Shown here one piece after another: positions 16,336 to 24,122 of a stretch of 32,845 bases of DNA. A program made the position numbers and the translations under genes. Source of the stretch: a bacterium (GTDB taxonomy: Bacteria; Verrucomicrobiota; Kiritimatiellia; CAIKKV01; CAITUY01); assembly GCA_037143175.1 (NCBI GenBank), contig JBAWZF010000033.1, positions 1 through 32,845 on the forward strand. Direction: 5' to 3'. Each line of letters begins with the position of its first letter. Position 1 is the stretch's first letter. Under the pieces are notes generated by a model, which was not told the origin of the DNA, made no database searches, and saw only the letters and a list, made by a program, of their open reading frames with translations.

Positions 16336-16366
16336 GGCCGCCGCCGCAAGGTTGCGGCCTTTTATT
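16336..16366 (+). terminator. Terminator-like hairpin of unknown parent gene
   Basis: GGCCGC (16336-16341) and GCGGCC (16354-16359) can pair, with an inner GCCGCAA/TTGCGGC register, followed by TTTTATT. No plus-strand gene precedes it. It resembles the terminator after the HU-like gene at 26416-26448 in stem sequence and tail. Confidence 0.55.
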
Positions 16367-16390
16367 CTTGGTGCGCCCTTCCGTACCATC

Positions 16391-16477
16391 TCATTTTTGG
16401 CTGGAACTCCGGACTGATATTTCCTCAAGTATTTCAACTGCATCCTCGATCAGCTTCTTGATCAAATCATTATCCAT
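16391..16477 (-). CDS. 28-residue ORF with strong ribosome site
   Basis: AGGAGAGGTG lies just upstream of the minus-strand ATG at 16477. The frame reads MDNDLIKKLIEDAVEILEEI then SVRSSSQK and stops. It is strongly helical and acidic, with no family I recognise. The good ribosome site and clean helix favour a real short peptide or the preserved 5' end of a lost gene. It sits just outside the left direct repeat of the putative integrative element. Confidence 0.35.
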   Translation of the reverse strand: MDNDLIKKLIEDAVEILEEISVRSSSQK

Positions 16478-17112
16478 GACACCTCTCCTTGTTTTTCCGC
16501 TGCGAAATATTTGTAGCGTTTAGAGCAGTCTTGCCAGGGAAGGCAGGTTTTTCAATTGAGATCTGAGCGGCAGAACCGGGTGGCTTACACGACCTAGCCG
16601 GGATGATTTAACTCAGTCCCTGGAAATTATCAGAGCGAAATATTCGTCAGGGCAGTGAGGGGAGAAGGTTATTCATCACGAAAATCGGATGAGAGGATAT
16701 GCCCTGCGAAAATTAGGTGTCAATTAGGTGTCAATATTGGTAGCTATTTTTGGGGTATTTGACGTACTTATGGTGCTTTACGGGTTTTGATGAAAACCCC
16801 AGCGAAAGCCACTCAAACCCTTGATTTCATTGGGGTTTAAGTGGTAGAAGTGCAGGGATTCGAACCCTGGACCGATGACTGTCTGAAGCAGTCCCGCCAG
16901 GCCCCTGGAATGCCTGTGGTCAGGGTGATGAGAAGGATTCCCCGGCGCAGATACCCGCCACCAACCCCATCCCCGTACCCCTTAGAAATCTCGATTACGG
17001 GCCGTACGATTCGCTTCCCCGCACGTACTTGGCCCTAATGCCTCCGGCATAGCTGCCAGCGACGCAACGATATCGCTTGCAGGCGGCATGGTGGCGTTAT
17101 TACCCTCTGGGT
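16478..17112. other. Gene-free stretch holding the left direct repeat
   Basis: No gene is supported here. An 11-base sequence (ATTAGGTGTCA) is tandemly doubled at 16712-16733. It is followed directly by the 143-bp repeat shared with the tRNA-Lys region (16737-16879). From 16846 to about 16873 this includes a copy of the last ~30 bases of tRNA-Lys without the rest of the tRNA. The remaining sequence up to 17112 shows nothing I can name. Confidence 0.6.
16737..16879 (-). repeat. Left direct repeat with tRNA-Lys 3'-end fragment (putative att site)
   Basis: Aligned without gaps against 27501-27637, I count about nine mismatches in 137 positions. The copy contains the last ~30 bases of tRNA-Lys (including encoded CCA) and about 110 bases that follow the tRNA 3' end on the minus strand. 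After ...GGACC(C)GATGA the two copies part. A tRNA 3' fragment repeated in the same orientation about 10.8 kb away is the usual footprint of site-specific integration. Confidence 0.75.
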
Positions 17113-17343
17113 ATGAACGAATCTGACCTCAATCGAATCCGCAGCGAGGCCGAAAACGTTTTCCGTTGCGGCGTAGATTCCATTCATGGCTTCGGTCACT
17201 GGTGTATTGTGGAGGATAATTTCCTGCTGATCGCAGAGACCAATGGAGCTGATGTATTCGTAGGGCGGTTGTTCGCCAACAACCATTTTGAGGGCTGTGC
17301 GCCGCTGACCATAGACCGACTTAAGCAGAGACTTGCAAAATAA
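17113..17343 (+). CDS. Hypothetical protein, 76 residues
   Basis: The start at 17113 (MNESDLNRIRSEAENVF) is chosen because the 12 codons before it look non-coding. The protein is compact, with mixed helix and strands (HWCIVEDNFLLIAE, DVFVGRLFANNHFE) and a basic end (LTIDRLKQRLAK). I do not recognise a family; the SIHGFG stretch recalls SET domains only superficially. It ends 80 bases before umuD, so it could share that region's transcription. No clear ribosome site is visible. Confidence 0.5.
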   Translation: MNESDLNRIRSEAENVFRCGVDSIHGFGHWCIVEDNFLLIAETNGADVFVGRLFANNHFEGCAPLTIDRLKQRLAK

Positions 17344-17399
17344 CACCCCCTTCTTTTTAGTCTTTCGCTTGCATTCCATCTGCTCTTCTTGCACGATTT

Positions 17400-17415
17400 T
17401 GTAATTATTGTTACA
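17400..17415 (+). promoter_or_regulatory. Candidate SOS-type operator upstream of umuD
   Basis: TGTAA-N6-TTACA is a perfect inverted repeat eight bases before the umuD ATG. A TTGCAC -35-like hexamer lies at 17389-17394. Position and symmetry fit an operator for a LexA-like repressor or for the umuD product itself, which carries an N-terminal DNA-binding-like segment. It does not match the E. coli SOS box (CTG-N10-CAG), but LexA boxes vary widely among phyla. Confidence 0.5.
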
Positions 17416-17423
17416 GTAATAGC

Positions 17424-18020
17424 ATGAAGACCAAAACCGTAACATCCCGTAAGCGGAGACCGGGCGCCGGGCGTAAAACAGGCTCAACGAAATATGGGGA
17501 ACCGACCCATGTGATTCGGCTGCCAGAATCGCTCCACAGGCAGGCGTTGGCGCTCCTGGCTGCCCGCACTGCTCCCCAGATTGGCGAAAATATTGTGGAG
17601 ATCACCGGGCCAGCACCCAATGCCCCGAAGTCTGAACGGCCATTATTCTTGTCCCAGGTAGCGGCCGGCTTCCCGTCTCCTGCTGACGACCACATTGAGC
17701 AGAGGCTGGACCTCAATGAATATATGATTCAGCATGACGCCGCGACCTACTTTGTGCGCGTCAAGGGTGATTCCATGATTGATGCCGGTATCAGGGATAA
17801 TGATGTACTGGTGGTCGACCGTTCCGTCACTGCCCGTGTGGGCTGTATTGTGGTGGCAGTTGTGAATGGCGAATTGACCGTCAAAACGTTGGGCCGGAGT
17901 AAGTCCGGACAACCTCGACTAGTCCCAGCCAACGCCAACTACACTGCTATTGAGATCAAGGATGGCATGAGTTTTGAAGTTTGGGGTGTGGTAACGGGCT
18001 CGGTCAGGAAATTCAAATGA
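17424..18020 (+). CDS. umuD: UmuD/LexA-like S24 family serine peptidase
   Basis: This 198-residue protein has the self-cleaving S24 peptidase domain in its C-terminal two thirds. Ser117 (KGDSMIDAG) and Lys154 (GELTVKTLG) form the dyad, and a likely Ala81-Gly82 cleavage site lies in QVAAGFPSP. The N-terminal ~60 residues are an extra segment: basic [20 protein letters not shown], then [17 protein letters not shown]. This type of N-terminus is seen in some UmuD/phage S24 proteins and looks able to bind DNA. E. coli UmuD is only ~140 residues. It overlaps umuC by four bases, so cleaved UmuD should form polymerase V with UmuC. Confidence 0.9.
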   Translation: MKTKTVTSRKRRPGAGRKTGSTKYGEPTHVIRLPESLHRQALALLAARTAPQIGENIVEITGPAPNAPKSERPLFLSQVAAGFPSPADDHIEQRLDLNEYMIQHDAATYFVRVKGDSMIDAGIRDNDVLVVDRSVTARVGCIVVAVVNGELTVKTLGRSKSGQPRLVPANANYTAIEIKDGMSFEVWGVVTGSVRKFK

Positions 18021-19297
18021 GCTCGCGTGTCATAGCGCTGGTGGATTGCAATAATTTCTACGTCAGTTGCGAGCGTGTGTTTAATCCCAAACTCGCCAAC
18101 CGGCCAGTAGTGGTATTGTCCAACAATGATGGTTGTGCGGTGGCCCGCTCGAATGAGGTCAAAGCACTTGGCGTTAAAATGGGAACCCCTTGGTTCAAAC
18201 TGAAAGATCTGGCGCGCCAAGAGGGGATCGTGGCCTGCTCATCCAATTACGCCCTGTATGCCGACATGAGCAATCGCGTGATGTCCATTCTGGCTCAGTA
18301 CAGTCCGTTTCAGGAGGTGTACTCGATTGATGAGTGCTTTCTGGATCTCACAGGCGGTCCTGGCGGGGATCTACAGCAATATGGGCAGGACATCAGGGAA
18401 CGGGTACGGCAATGGACGGGATTACCTGTGTGTGTTGGCATCGCCTCAACGAAGACACTGGCCAAACTGGCGAACCATATCGCTAAGAAGAATCCGCAGT
18501 TCAGCGGGGTCTGTGATCTTAACGCCATGACGACCGAGGAACGTGAGAACTGGTTCAGCAGGCTAGAGGTGGGGGAAGTCTGGGGGATAGGCAGACGGCT
18601 GGCGCCCAAATTGGCTGAACTGGGGATCCATACGGTACTGGAACTTATGCGGGCGAATTCCTCGATGTTACGCTCGCGTTTCTCTGTGATGATGGAGAAG
18701 ACTCATAGGGAGTTGAATGGCATGGTATGTATTGAGATGGAAGAGATCAGCCCGCCCAAGAAGCAGATCGTGAGTTCGCGCTCGTTCGGGGTAACGGTTT
18801 CCGATCTGCAGAGTCTGGAAGAGTCTGTGTCGCTATATGTTGCCCGGGCCGCAGAAAAGTTACGGCGCCAGAAGTCGTATACTGGTTCCGTGATGGTTTT
18901 CATTCATACGAGTCCATTCAATCCCAAGGTACCCTATTACGGCAACAGCATCACAGTTTCGTTACCTACTCCCACGGACGACACCATGCAAATCGCTAAG
19001 GCTGCGATGTGGGGGTTGAAACGCATCTACCGCGCGGGGTTCCGCTATCAGAAGGCGGGCGTGATGTTGTCGGAGATTGTACCGCCATGTTCGGTGCAGA
19101 CCGATTTATTTGCCGGGCGGACGGATGGCAGGAGCAAGATCGTGATGGGGTTACTGGACGGGATAAACCGCCGGTTGGGGCCCGGCACTTTGCATTCAGC
19201 GCGGCAGGGGTTTGCGCAACCCTGGCGGATGAAGCAGGAGCACAAGAGCCCCGGCTACACTACCTGTTGGGATGAATTGCCTGAGGCGGTGGCTTGA
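18017..19297 (+). CDS. umuC: Y-family DNA polymerase UmuC
   Basis: I start at ATG 18017 ([18 protein letters not shown]), which overlaps the umuD stop (ATGA), giving 426 residues. Catalytic parts are intact: [29 protein letters not shown] with the acidic pair, and [20 protein letters not shown]. The little-finger domain follows ([18 protein letters not shown]), then the family's C-terminus ([24 protein letters not shown]). Length and ending are normal for UmuC. It acts in error-prone translesion synthesis, probably induced by DNA damage with umuD. Carriage by mobile elements is common for umuDC. Confidence 0.94.
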   Translation: MSSRVIALVDCNNFYVSCERVFNPKLANRPVVVLSNNDGCAVARSNEVKALGVKMGTPWFKLKDLARQEGIVACSSNYALYADMSNRVMSILAQYSPFQEVYSIDECFLDLTGGPGGDLQQYGQDIRERVRQWTGLPVCVGIASTKTLAKLANHIAKKNPQFSGVCDLNAMTTEERENWFSRLEVGEVWGIGRRLAPKLAELGIHTVLELMRANSSMLRSRFSVMMEKTHRELNGMVCIEMEEISPPKKQIVSSRSFGVTVSDLQSLEESVSLYVARAAEKLRRQKSYTGSVMVFIHTSPFNPKVPYYGNSITVSLPTPTDDTMQIAKAAMWGLKRIYRAGFRYQKAGVMLSEIVPPCSVQTDLFAGRTDGRSKIVMGLLDGINRRLGPGTLHSARQGFAQPWRMKQEHKSPGYTTCWDELPEAVA

Positions 19298-19600
19298 ACG
19301 ATACGGGTACTTATGTCTGATTAAAATACATTATCAGATTGATGTACTACGCCTGCGGGAAGCGTTATAATTCAGGTATAGGGAGACGGGGATTCAGCCA
19401 AGTCATGAGTCGGCATACGGCTCACGAATGAATCATCTGTCCGGCTGTTCCTTGTTGAATGAAAAGTCTCCCTCGTGGACGGAGCGGCATTAGGTAGGCA
19501 AATCACAGATGCCGCTCCCGTTGTGTTTATCCAGGTTTCTGCTGATGGACAATGGCACTTCGGAAGCGTATGAATTGATCCATGAGTTCAGTTCTCCATA
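19298..19600. other. Gap after umuC with inverted repeats
   Basis: No gene is visible. TCTGAT and ATCAGA flank an 11-base AT-rich centre just after umuC. GGAGCGGCAT (19481-19490) and ATGCCGCTCC (19509-19518) form a perfect 10-bp inverted repeat with an 18-base loop. Neither has a clear T-tract, so they need not be terminators. Confidence 0.5.
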
Positions 19601-19921
19601 ATGTCCCAATCGCTTCCTCCGGCACCAGACATAAGTCGAATGGAGGTCAAGTCAGAACGAGGCTGGGCTCGGTTCAACAGGAAAGAGATCGAGGACCGAG
19701 TTAAGGCGATGGTCACAGGCTCTCTGAATATCCGTGCCCATAAGTTGGCCCGATCACAGTTGATCAGGGATGCTTCACGCAAGTCCGTTGAGAGCTCCCT
19801 TAAAAATTGGATTCCATGGTTACCTGATGAATGTAGGAACAAGGTTTTCATCATCCGGTTCGGTGACGAAACGGCGGGAGATGTTGCGACACGAGTTGAA
19901 CCAGAGCCAGTACGTCGCTGA
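19601..19921 (+). CDS. Hypothetical protein, 106 residues (uncertain)
   Basis: This plus-strand frame encodes a charged, helical product (SERGWARFNRKEIEDRVKAM and LKNWIPWLPDECRNKVFIIR) that looks more protein-like than the overlapping minus-strand frame, which is Ser/Arg-rich. No ribosome site precedes ATG 19601 and no family is recognised. A hairpin (19949-19966) follows it closely. Treat as tentative; it may be a remnant of a longer gene. Confidence 0.38.
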   Translation: MSQSLPPAPDISRMEVKSERGWARFNRKEIEDRVKAMVTGSLNIRAHKLARSQLIRDASRKSVESSLKNWIPWLPDECRNKVFIIRFGDETAGDVATRVEPEPVRR

Positions 19922-19948
19922 CGTGCCGCAGTTACGCTGAAACTTATG

Positions 19949-19966
19949 AATGCCCCTCCGGGCATT
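19949..19966. terminator. Short bidirectional hairpin
   Basis: AATGCCC-CTCC-GGGCATT forms a 7-bp stem followed by an AT-rich tail on the plus strand. It lies between the plus-strand ORF ending at 19921 and the minus-strand gene ending at 19990, so it could end both transcripts. Tails are weak on T's. Confidence 0.45.
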
Positions 19967-19989
19967 TATAATCATCAACCTTTGGCCGC

Positions 19990-20292
19990 TCAAGCGAGCA
20001 GTTCTGCTGCGTGCCCCTTGATCATTGATTTGAGCTTACCCTTGAAGAGCATGGCGGCAAGCGGAAGACTGCCGGTAATAATTACCTTCGAGGGCTCTAT
20101 TGCCAGCATACCGGAAACCCGGAAACCCATAACGGAGCAGGCGAATTTCCCCGTGTGGTTGTCCCACTCCTCCTTGAGATCGGTGATTTGTTCGCTGTGT
20201 TCTACCTTCATGTCGTTGAGCAGGCGGCGGATACGCGATGCGGCTTCAGCCTGAGTAAGGCTGTGAGGGATGGTGATGTTGAGTTTCGGCAT
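19990..20292 (-). CDS. PHA-granule-region family protein (PHA_gran_rgn)
   Basis: This 100-residue protein matches the small 'polyhydroxyalkanoic acid system' family. It starts MPKLNITIPHSLTQAEAASR and has EEWDNHTGKFACSVMGFRVSG. It ends with the family's LPLAAMLFKGKLKSMI. The family is named for its genes near PHA granule operons; its biochemical role is not established. No PHA synthase or phasin is in this window, so a PHA link is not supported here. It begins six bases after the repeat-protein gene stop, so the two are probably cotranscribed. Confidence 0.8.
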   Translation of the reverse strand: MPKLNITIPHSLTQAEAASRIRRLLNDMKVEHSEQITDLKEEWDNHTGKFACSVMGFRVSGMLAIEPSKVIITGSLPLAAMLFKGKLKSMIKGHAAELLA

Positions 20293-20298
20293 ATTGGT

Positions 20299-20808
20299 CT
20301 ACCGTTTACTTTTGCCAGTGATCTTCTTATCCACTGGCGCAGTCTTAGTAATGGGATACAGATAAGTCGCCACCTGCGCGGCCGTTGAAGTGGTTCCTCC
20401 TGATGGCCGGATCGTTAGCGGTAGCTGACCGGGGCGATCGACCGTGTAACTGCCACCAGACCCCAGCCGGATGTAGGTCGGCAGTTGCCCAGGAGTATTA
20501 ATGATGGCGCCTCCATTACTGGTGGGGCGCACGTTGACCGGTAGCTGGCCAGGAGAATCAATTGTCAATCCGCCGCCGGAACTGGGACGCACATAGGTTG
20601 GTAATTGGCCAGGCGAGTTGATCGTTGAGCCGCCCCCATAGGTTGACCTCACTGTGATAGGGAGTTGTCCCGATTTGTCGATGGTGACGCCGCTGGATGT
20701 GGAGCGTACATAGGTCGGAAGTTTGCCGGGTTCCTGAACGGTGTAGGACTGGGCGTGGAGCGTCAATGCATATACTGAGCTGATAAGAATCAAGACGATA
20801 CGTTTCAT
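20299..20808 (-). CDS. Secreted protein made of six ~21-residue repeats
   Basis: A signal peptide (MKRIVLILISSVYALTLHA, cleavage near Ala19-Gln20) is followed by six tandem repeats of about 21 residues. The pattern is [ITV]-[IV]-[DNQ]-x-x-G-[QK]-LP-x-x-[VI]-R followed by a Ser/Gly-rich linker. Odd repeats carry LPTYVR or LPTYIR, while even repeats carry LPITVR, LPVNVR or LPLTIR, so there is a 42-residue higher-order period. The tail is Lys-rich (KKITGKSKR). I do not recognise the family. Short strands separated by Gly/Ser turns suggest a beta-rich periplasmic or surface protein. It lies between recD2 and the PHA_gran-like gene on the same strand. Confidence 0.75.
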   Translation of the reverse strand: MKRIVLILISSVYALTLHAQSYTVQEPGKLPTYVRSTSSGVTIDKSGQLPITVRSTYGGGSTINSPGQLPTYVRPSSGGGLTIDSPGQLPVNVRPTSNGGAIINTPGQLPTYIRLGSGGSYTVDRPGQLPLTIRPSGGTTSTAAQVATYLYPITKTAPVDKKITGKSKR

Positions 20809-20854
20809 TGCATGTCCTCCATTTAGGTCATTATGACCCCTACGGGATAGGTTC

Positions 20855-23149
20855 TCAATTTTTATCGATCGCCTTCAGCCTTTCCAGCAAACCTGAAAAC
20901 CGCTGTTCCGTCTTATTATTTCGGATCGCGATCGACAGCGCCTTCGGTTGTCCGATGAGCACCACCATTTTCTTGCCCCGTGTGATGCCGGTGTAAACGA
21001 GGTTACGCTGGAGCAGCAGGTAGTGCTGGGTCGCCAGGGGGATAACGACAACGGGAAACTCACTACCTTGCGACTTGTGGATAGTGATGGCGTACGCGAG
21101 TGCTATTTCATCCAGTTCCCCGAAATCATAAACGATTTCGCGCTGGTCAAACTTGATCAGGACCTCACGTTCCACGGGATCGATTTCCATGATCTGGCCG
21201 ATGTCCCCGTTGAAAGCATCCTTGTCGTAGTTGTTCTCTGTCTGAATGACTTTGTCGCGAATCCGGAACAGCCAGCCGAATTTCTCCACTGTTGGCTCAT
21301 CCGGCCGGGGTGGATTCAGCTCAGTCTGCAATCGCAGGTTCAGTTCACGTATACCCAGCGAACCCCGGTTCATGGGGCATAGTACCTGAATGTCACGGAT
21401 GGGGTTCAGTTTGGACTTGGCCGGGATGCGGGACTTGACCATCTCAACCAACGTGTTGGCTATGGCTTCAGGCTCATTACGGTCGATAAAGTAGAAGTCA
21501 GACTCGGCGTTCTTGGCACTAAGCTCCGGCATAGAGCCCTCGTTAATTCGGTGGGCAGTGGTGATGATCTGGCTATTGGCGGCCTGCCGGAAGACTTCGG
21601 TCAATCGGACCACCGGTACTACGCCGCTATCGATGAGGTTTTTAAGGACCATGCCGGGCCCCACCGAGGGTAATTGATCCACGTCGCCCACCAACAGTAG
21701 GCTGGCATTCATGGGTAGGGCGCGAAGCAGGTTGTTCATCAACGGCACATCAACCATTGAGGTTTCGTCCACCACCAGTAGGTCGCATGACAGCGGGTTA
21801 GCTTCATTACGTAAAAATGAGCCCGTGCCTGGTTTTACTTCGAGCAGCCGGTGTATCGTCCTGGCCTCTAGACCGGTCGTCTCTGACAGGCGCTTGGCCG
21901 CCCGTCCCGTTGGGGCGCATAAGGCACAGCGCACTTTCTTGGCCTTCAGTATAAGTAGGATGGCGTTGACCAGGGTGGTTTTGCCGACGCCGGGACCACC
22001 TGTGATGATGAGTGCCCGAGTCGTTAAAGCCTGCTTCAACGCTTCCCGCTGGCTGGGCGCCAGATCCTTGCCGGTTTTCTGCTGGCACCACTCAACGGCT
22101 TTCTCAAAGTCGATAGCAGGGTACTGCACCGATGCCGCACACAGCTGCCGGATTCGGTTGGCAATGCCTTCCTCGGCCCGCTTCAAAGCAGGCAGGAAGA
22201 TTAGATCCTGACTGTCGATAGTATCCTTAACCAGTTCTTTATCGGCCAAAGTCCGTTCCATGGCGGTCTCGATAATCTTGGCATCTACCATGAGGAGTTT
22301 GCCAGCTTCCTCTTTCATGAACTCCATGGGTAATGCGCAGTGGCCATCACCGGTTGCCTCAAGCAGGATATGGTTCAGGCCAGCACATGCCCGAATAAGG
22401 GAATCGGCAGGAATGCCAACCTTTTGGGCGATCTGGTCGGCAGTCTTGAACCCTATTCCATGGATATCCCTGGCGAGAGAGTAGGGGTTGGCGCGAACCT
22501 TCTCGACAGCCTCCTCGCCGTAAGTCTTATAAATGCGTACTGCCCGGCTGGTGCTGACGCCGTGGCTATGGAGAAACACCATGATGCTCCGAATGACTTT
22601 CTGTTCAGCCCACGCCTCCTTGATGAGCTTTCGGCGCTTCGGTCCGATCCCGTCAACATCTTCAAGAAGGGCTGAAGTGGTCTCAATGACATTGAAGATG
22701 TTTTCGCCGAACTGGCCCACAAGCTTTTTAGCGTATACAGGCCCAATACCCTTGACCATGCCGCTGCCCAGATATTTCTCGATGCCCTCCCTCGTTGTGG
22801 GCGCGGTGCTGGTCAGCATCTCCGCTTTGAACTGCTGGCCGAACTCACGGTCCTGAATCCATTGGCCTTCCGCCGTGACCCATTCACCGGGGCTGACCGA
22901 GGCGAGAGATCCCACTACCGAGACCAGATCACGGTGGCCTTGGGCTTTGACTTTGAGTACGGCAAAGCCGGTGTCCTCGTTGTGAAACGTGACGCGCTCA
23001 ATCAAGCCGGACAGACTTTCGGCAAATGGTTTTGGGGGCTGCGGTTGCAAGAGGTGGAATGTACGAATCACAGGTAAGGCAGGCAAGCGTAGATTCAGAT
23101 GTGTCTGGATAATAATATTGCAGCTGCATGGTGCAGGTGTTTCACTCAT
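20855..23149 (-). CDS. recD2: RecD2-type SF1B DNA helicase
   Basis: The protein has the RecD2 layout: an OB-like N-terminal domain (SGLIERVTFHNEDTGFAVLKV), then helix-hairpin-helix motifs (VKGIGPVYAKKL, VDGIGPKRRKLI, IHGIGFKTADQI). The SF1B motor follows: Walker A TGGPGVGKTTLV, Walker B LLVVDETSMVD, LLLVGDVDQLPSVGPG, AITIHKSQGSEFP and YTGITRGKKMVVLIG. All motor motifs are intact. The start is unsure: Met at 23149 gives 764 residues, while a GTG at 23071 gives about 738, nearer the usual size. RecD2 works in recombination and repair without RecBC. It heads a minus-strand group with the repeat protein (46 bases away) and the PHA_gran-like gene. Confidence 0.92.
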   Translation of the reverse strand: MSETPAPCSCNIIIQTHLNLRLPALPVIRTFHLLQPQPPKPFAESLSGLIERVTFHNEDTGFAVLKVKAQGHRDLVSVVGSLASVSPGEWVTAEGQWIQDREFGQQFKAEMLTSTAPTTREGIEKYLGSGMVKGIGPVYAKKLVGQFGENIFNVIETTSALLEDVDGIGPKRRKLIKEAWAEQKVIRSIMVFLHSHGVSTSRAVRIYKTYGEEAVEKVRANPYSLARDIHGIGFKTADQIAQKVGIPADSLIRACAGLNHILLEATGDGHCALPMEFMKEEAGKLLMVDAKIIETAMERTLADKELVKDTIDSQDLIFLPALKRAEEGIANRIRQLCAASVQYPAIDFEKAVEWCQQKTGKDLAPSQREALKQALTTRALIITGGPGVGKTTLVNAILLILKAKKVRCALCAPTGRAAKRLSETTGLEARTIHRLLEVKPGTGSFLRNEANPLSCDLLVVDETSMVDVPLMNNLLRALPMNASLLLVGDVDQLPSVGPGMVLKNLIDSGVVPVVRLTEVFRQAANSQIITTAHRINEGSMPELSAKNAESDFYFIDRNEPEAIANTLVEMVKSRIPAKSKLNPIRDIQVLCPMNRGSLGIRELNLRLQTELNPPRPDEPTVEKFGWLFRIRDKVIQTENNYDKDAFNGDIGQIMEIDPVEREVLIKFDQREIVYDFGELDEIALAYAITIHKSQGSEFPVVVIPLATQHYLLLQRNLVYTGITRGKKMVVLIGQPKALSIAIRNNKTEQRFSGLLERLKAIDKN

Positions 23150-23152
23150 CCG

Positions 23153-23632
23153 ATGCCGATCAAAATGGCCCTTCTGGTAGATGATGGAGCGCCGGTCAAT
23201 CCGATGTTCTTCCATGACCCGCCATACGATCACGCGCTGCTGATGCCTAACTCGCTGGTTCGCGATTTCGCCGATCTCTGCGGGGAGTACGGGGTTAAGG
23301 GTAAATTCAGCGTTCTGCCTATGCCGTGCTGCTTGGGAGGCATTGACGGCAGCCTAAATCATGTGCCTGCGAGACACCTGTCAGATTTCCTCCGATTGGT
23401 GCGTGACCGGATTTCTCCCAGTTTCGATATCACGCCCGAAATTCTGACGCATCTTGCGGCATATCAACTGGATGGTGGGTTTGCACATTTGTACGAGGAT
23501 GAGTGGTTCGCAAGGGCCTCTGTGGAGGAGATGACTGACTACATCGCGCTTGGGTTAGAGATCCTCGACCATGTGGGCCTGCCAGCCAAAGGAGTGACTA
23601 GCCCGTGGAATACGGGTGAATCCAAAGTTTGA
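23153..23632 (+). pseudogene. Truncated polysaccharide-deacetylase-like protein
   Basis: From ATG 23153 the product begins MPIKMALLVDDGAPVNPMFF. It runs through FADLCGEYGVKGKFSVLPMP, SPSFDITPEILTHL and ILDHVGLPAKGVTSPW, then ends abruptly (NTGESKV). It resembles the first half of a large deacetylase-like/uncharacterised family found in Planctomycetes and Lentisphaerae, whose members I recall at about twice this length. The second half is missing, so this is most likely a broken gene. Its start lies three bases from the chosen recD2 start on the other strand, which suggests that one of the two starts is further in. Confidence 0.6.
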
Positions 23633-23704
23633 CCGGTCGGTCAGTTTGGGTGTATGACTCGGACGATATTTGTCCTATCAGTTGTAACCTTTGGAGGATA
23701 ATCG

Positions 23705-23965
23705 ATGAAAATACTTGGAATCTGTGGGAGTCCCCGAGGTGGCAAGAGCCAGATGCTGGAGGCGGATGGTATCGTGCTGGCATCCCCAGTCTATCTCGAT
23801 CACGTTACAGCCCAAATGAAGGCGCTCTTGGACCGGACCAGCCACTTTGTTCACTGCTTGCGACTGACCGGTAAATATATGGCCGCCTTGACCACCAGTG
23901 GCGGTGGGGGCGGTGAGGCGACGATGGCATTCATGAAACCGAATCTACAACCGTACCACCATTGA
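23705..23965 (+). pseudogene. NADPH-dependent FMN reductase-like gene with internal deletion
   Basis: The first residues (MKILGICGSPRGGKSQ) are the flavodoxin-fold start of iron-sulfur flavoprotein/FMN reductases, where the FMN phosphate binds. The next residues (MLEADGIVLASPVYLDHVTAQMKALLDR) belong about 50-60 residues further along in normal members. The intervening stretch, including the usual Cys-rich segment, is missing. After a Gly-rich TSGGGGGEATM the frame ends early in a non-family tail. A ribosome site (TTGGAGGATA) remains. An in-frame deletion plus C-terminal truncation make this a remnant. Confidence 0.65.
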
Positions 23966-24122
23966 TCTGTTCCAGTTGGGCCGGAGTAGGAAGTTGGGCT
24001 GTTTGGTCATGATGGTGGTGACGGGATTATTGGCTGCGGTGGATGCCCCGTTAAGACCCATGCATTCTTGAAACTAGTACTTGAATCATGCAGAATCCAA
24101 CGCAAATCAAATAGGATAATAG

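Noticed and set aside
16846-16920. A second tRNA gene in the left repeat
   Set aside because: Only the T-arm and 3' acceptor strand are present. After GGACCGATGA the sequence no longer offers an anticodon or D-arm, so it is a 3' fragment.
17113-17343. SET-domain protein
   Set aside because: Only a short SIHGFG resemblance; no NHxCxPN motif or other SET residues.
19588-19965. 125-residue minus-strand protein
   Set aside because: Composition is Ser/Arg-rich with no ribosome site; the overlapping plus-strand frame looks more protein-like.
20299-20808. CRISPR array from the regular ~63-base repeats
   Set aside because: The repeats are coding, in frame, imperfect and contiguous, with no unique spacers.
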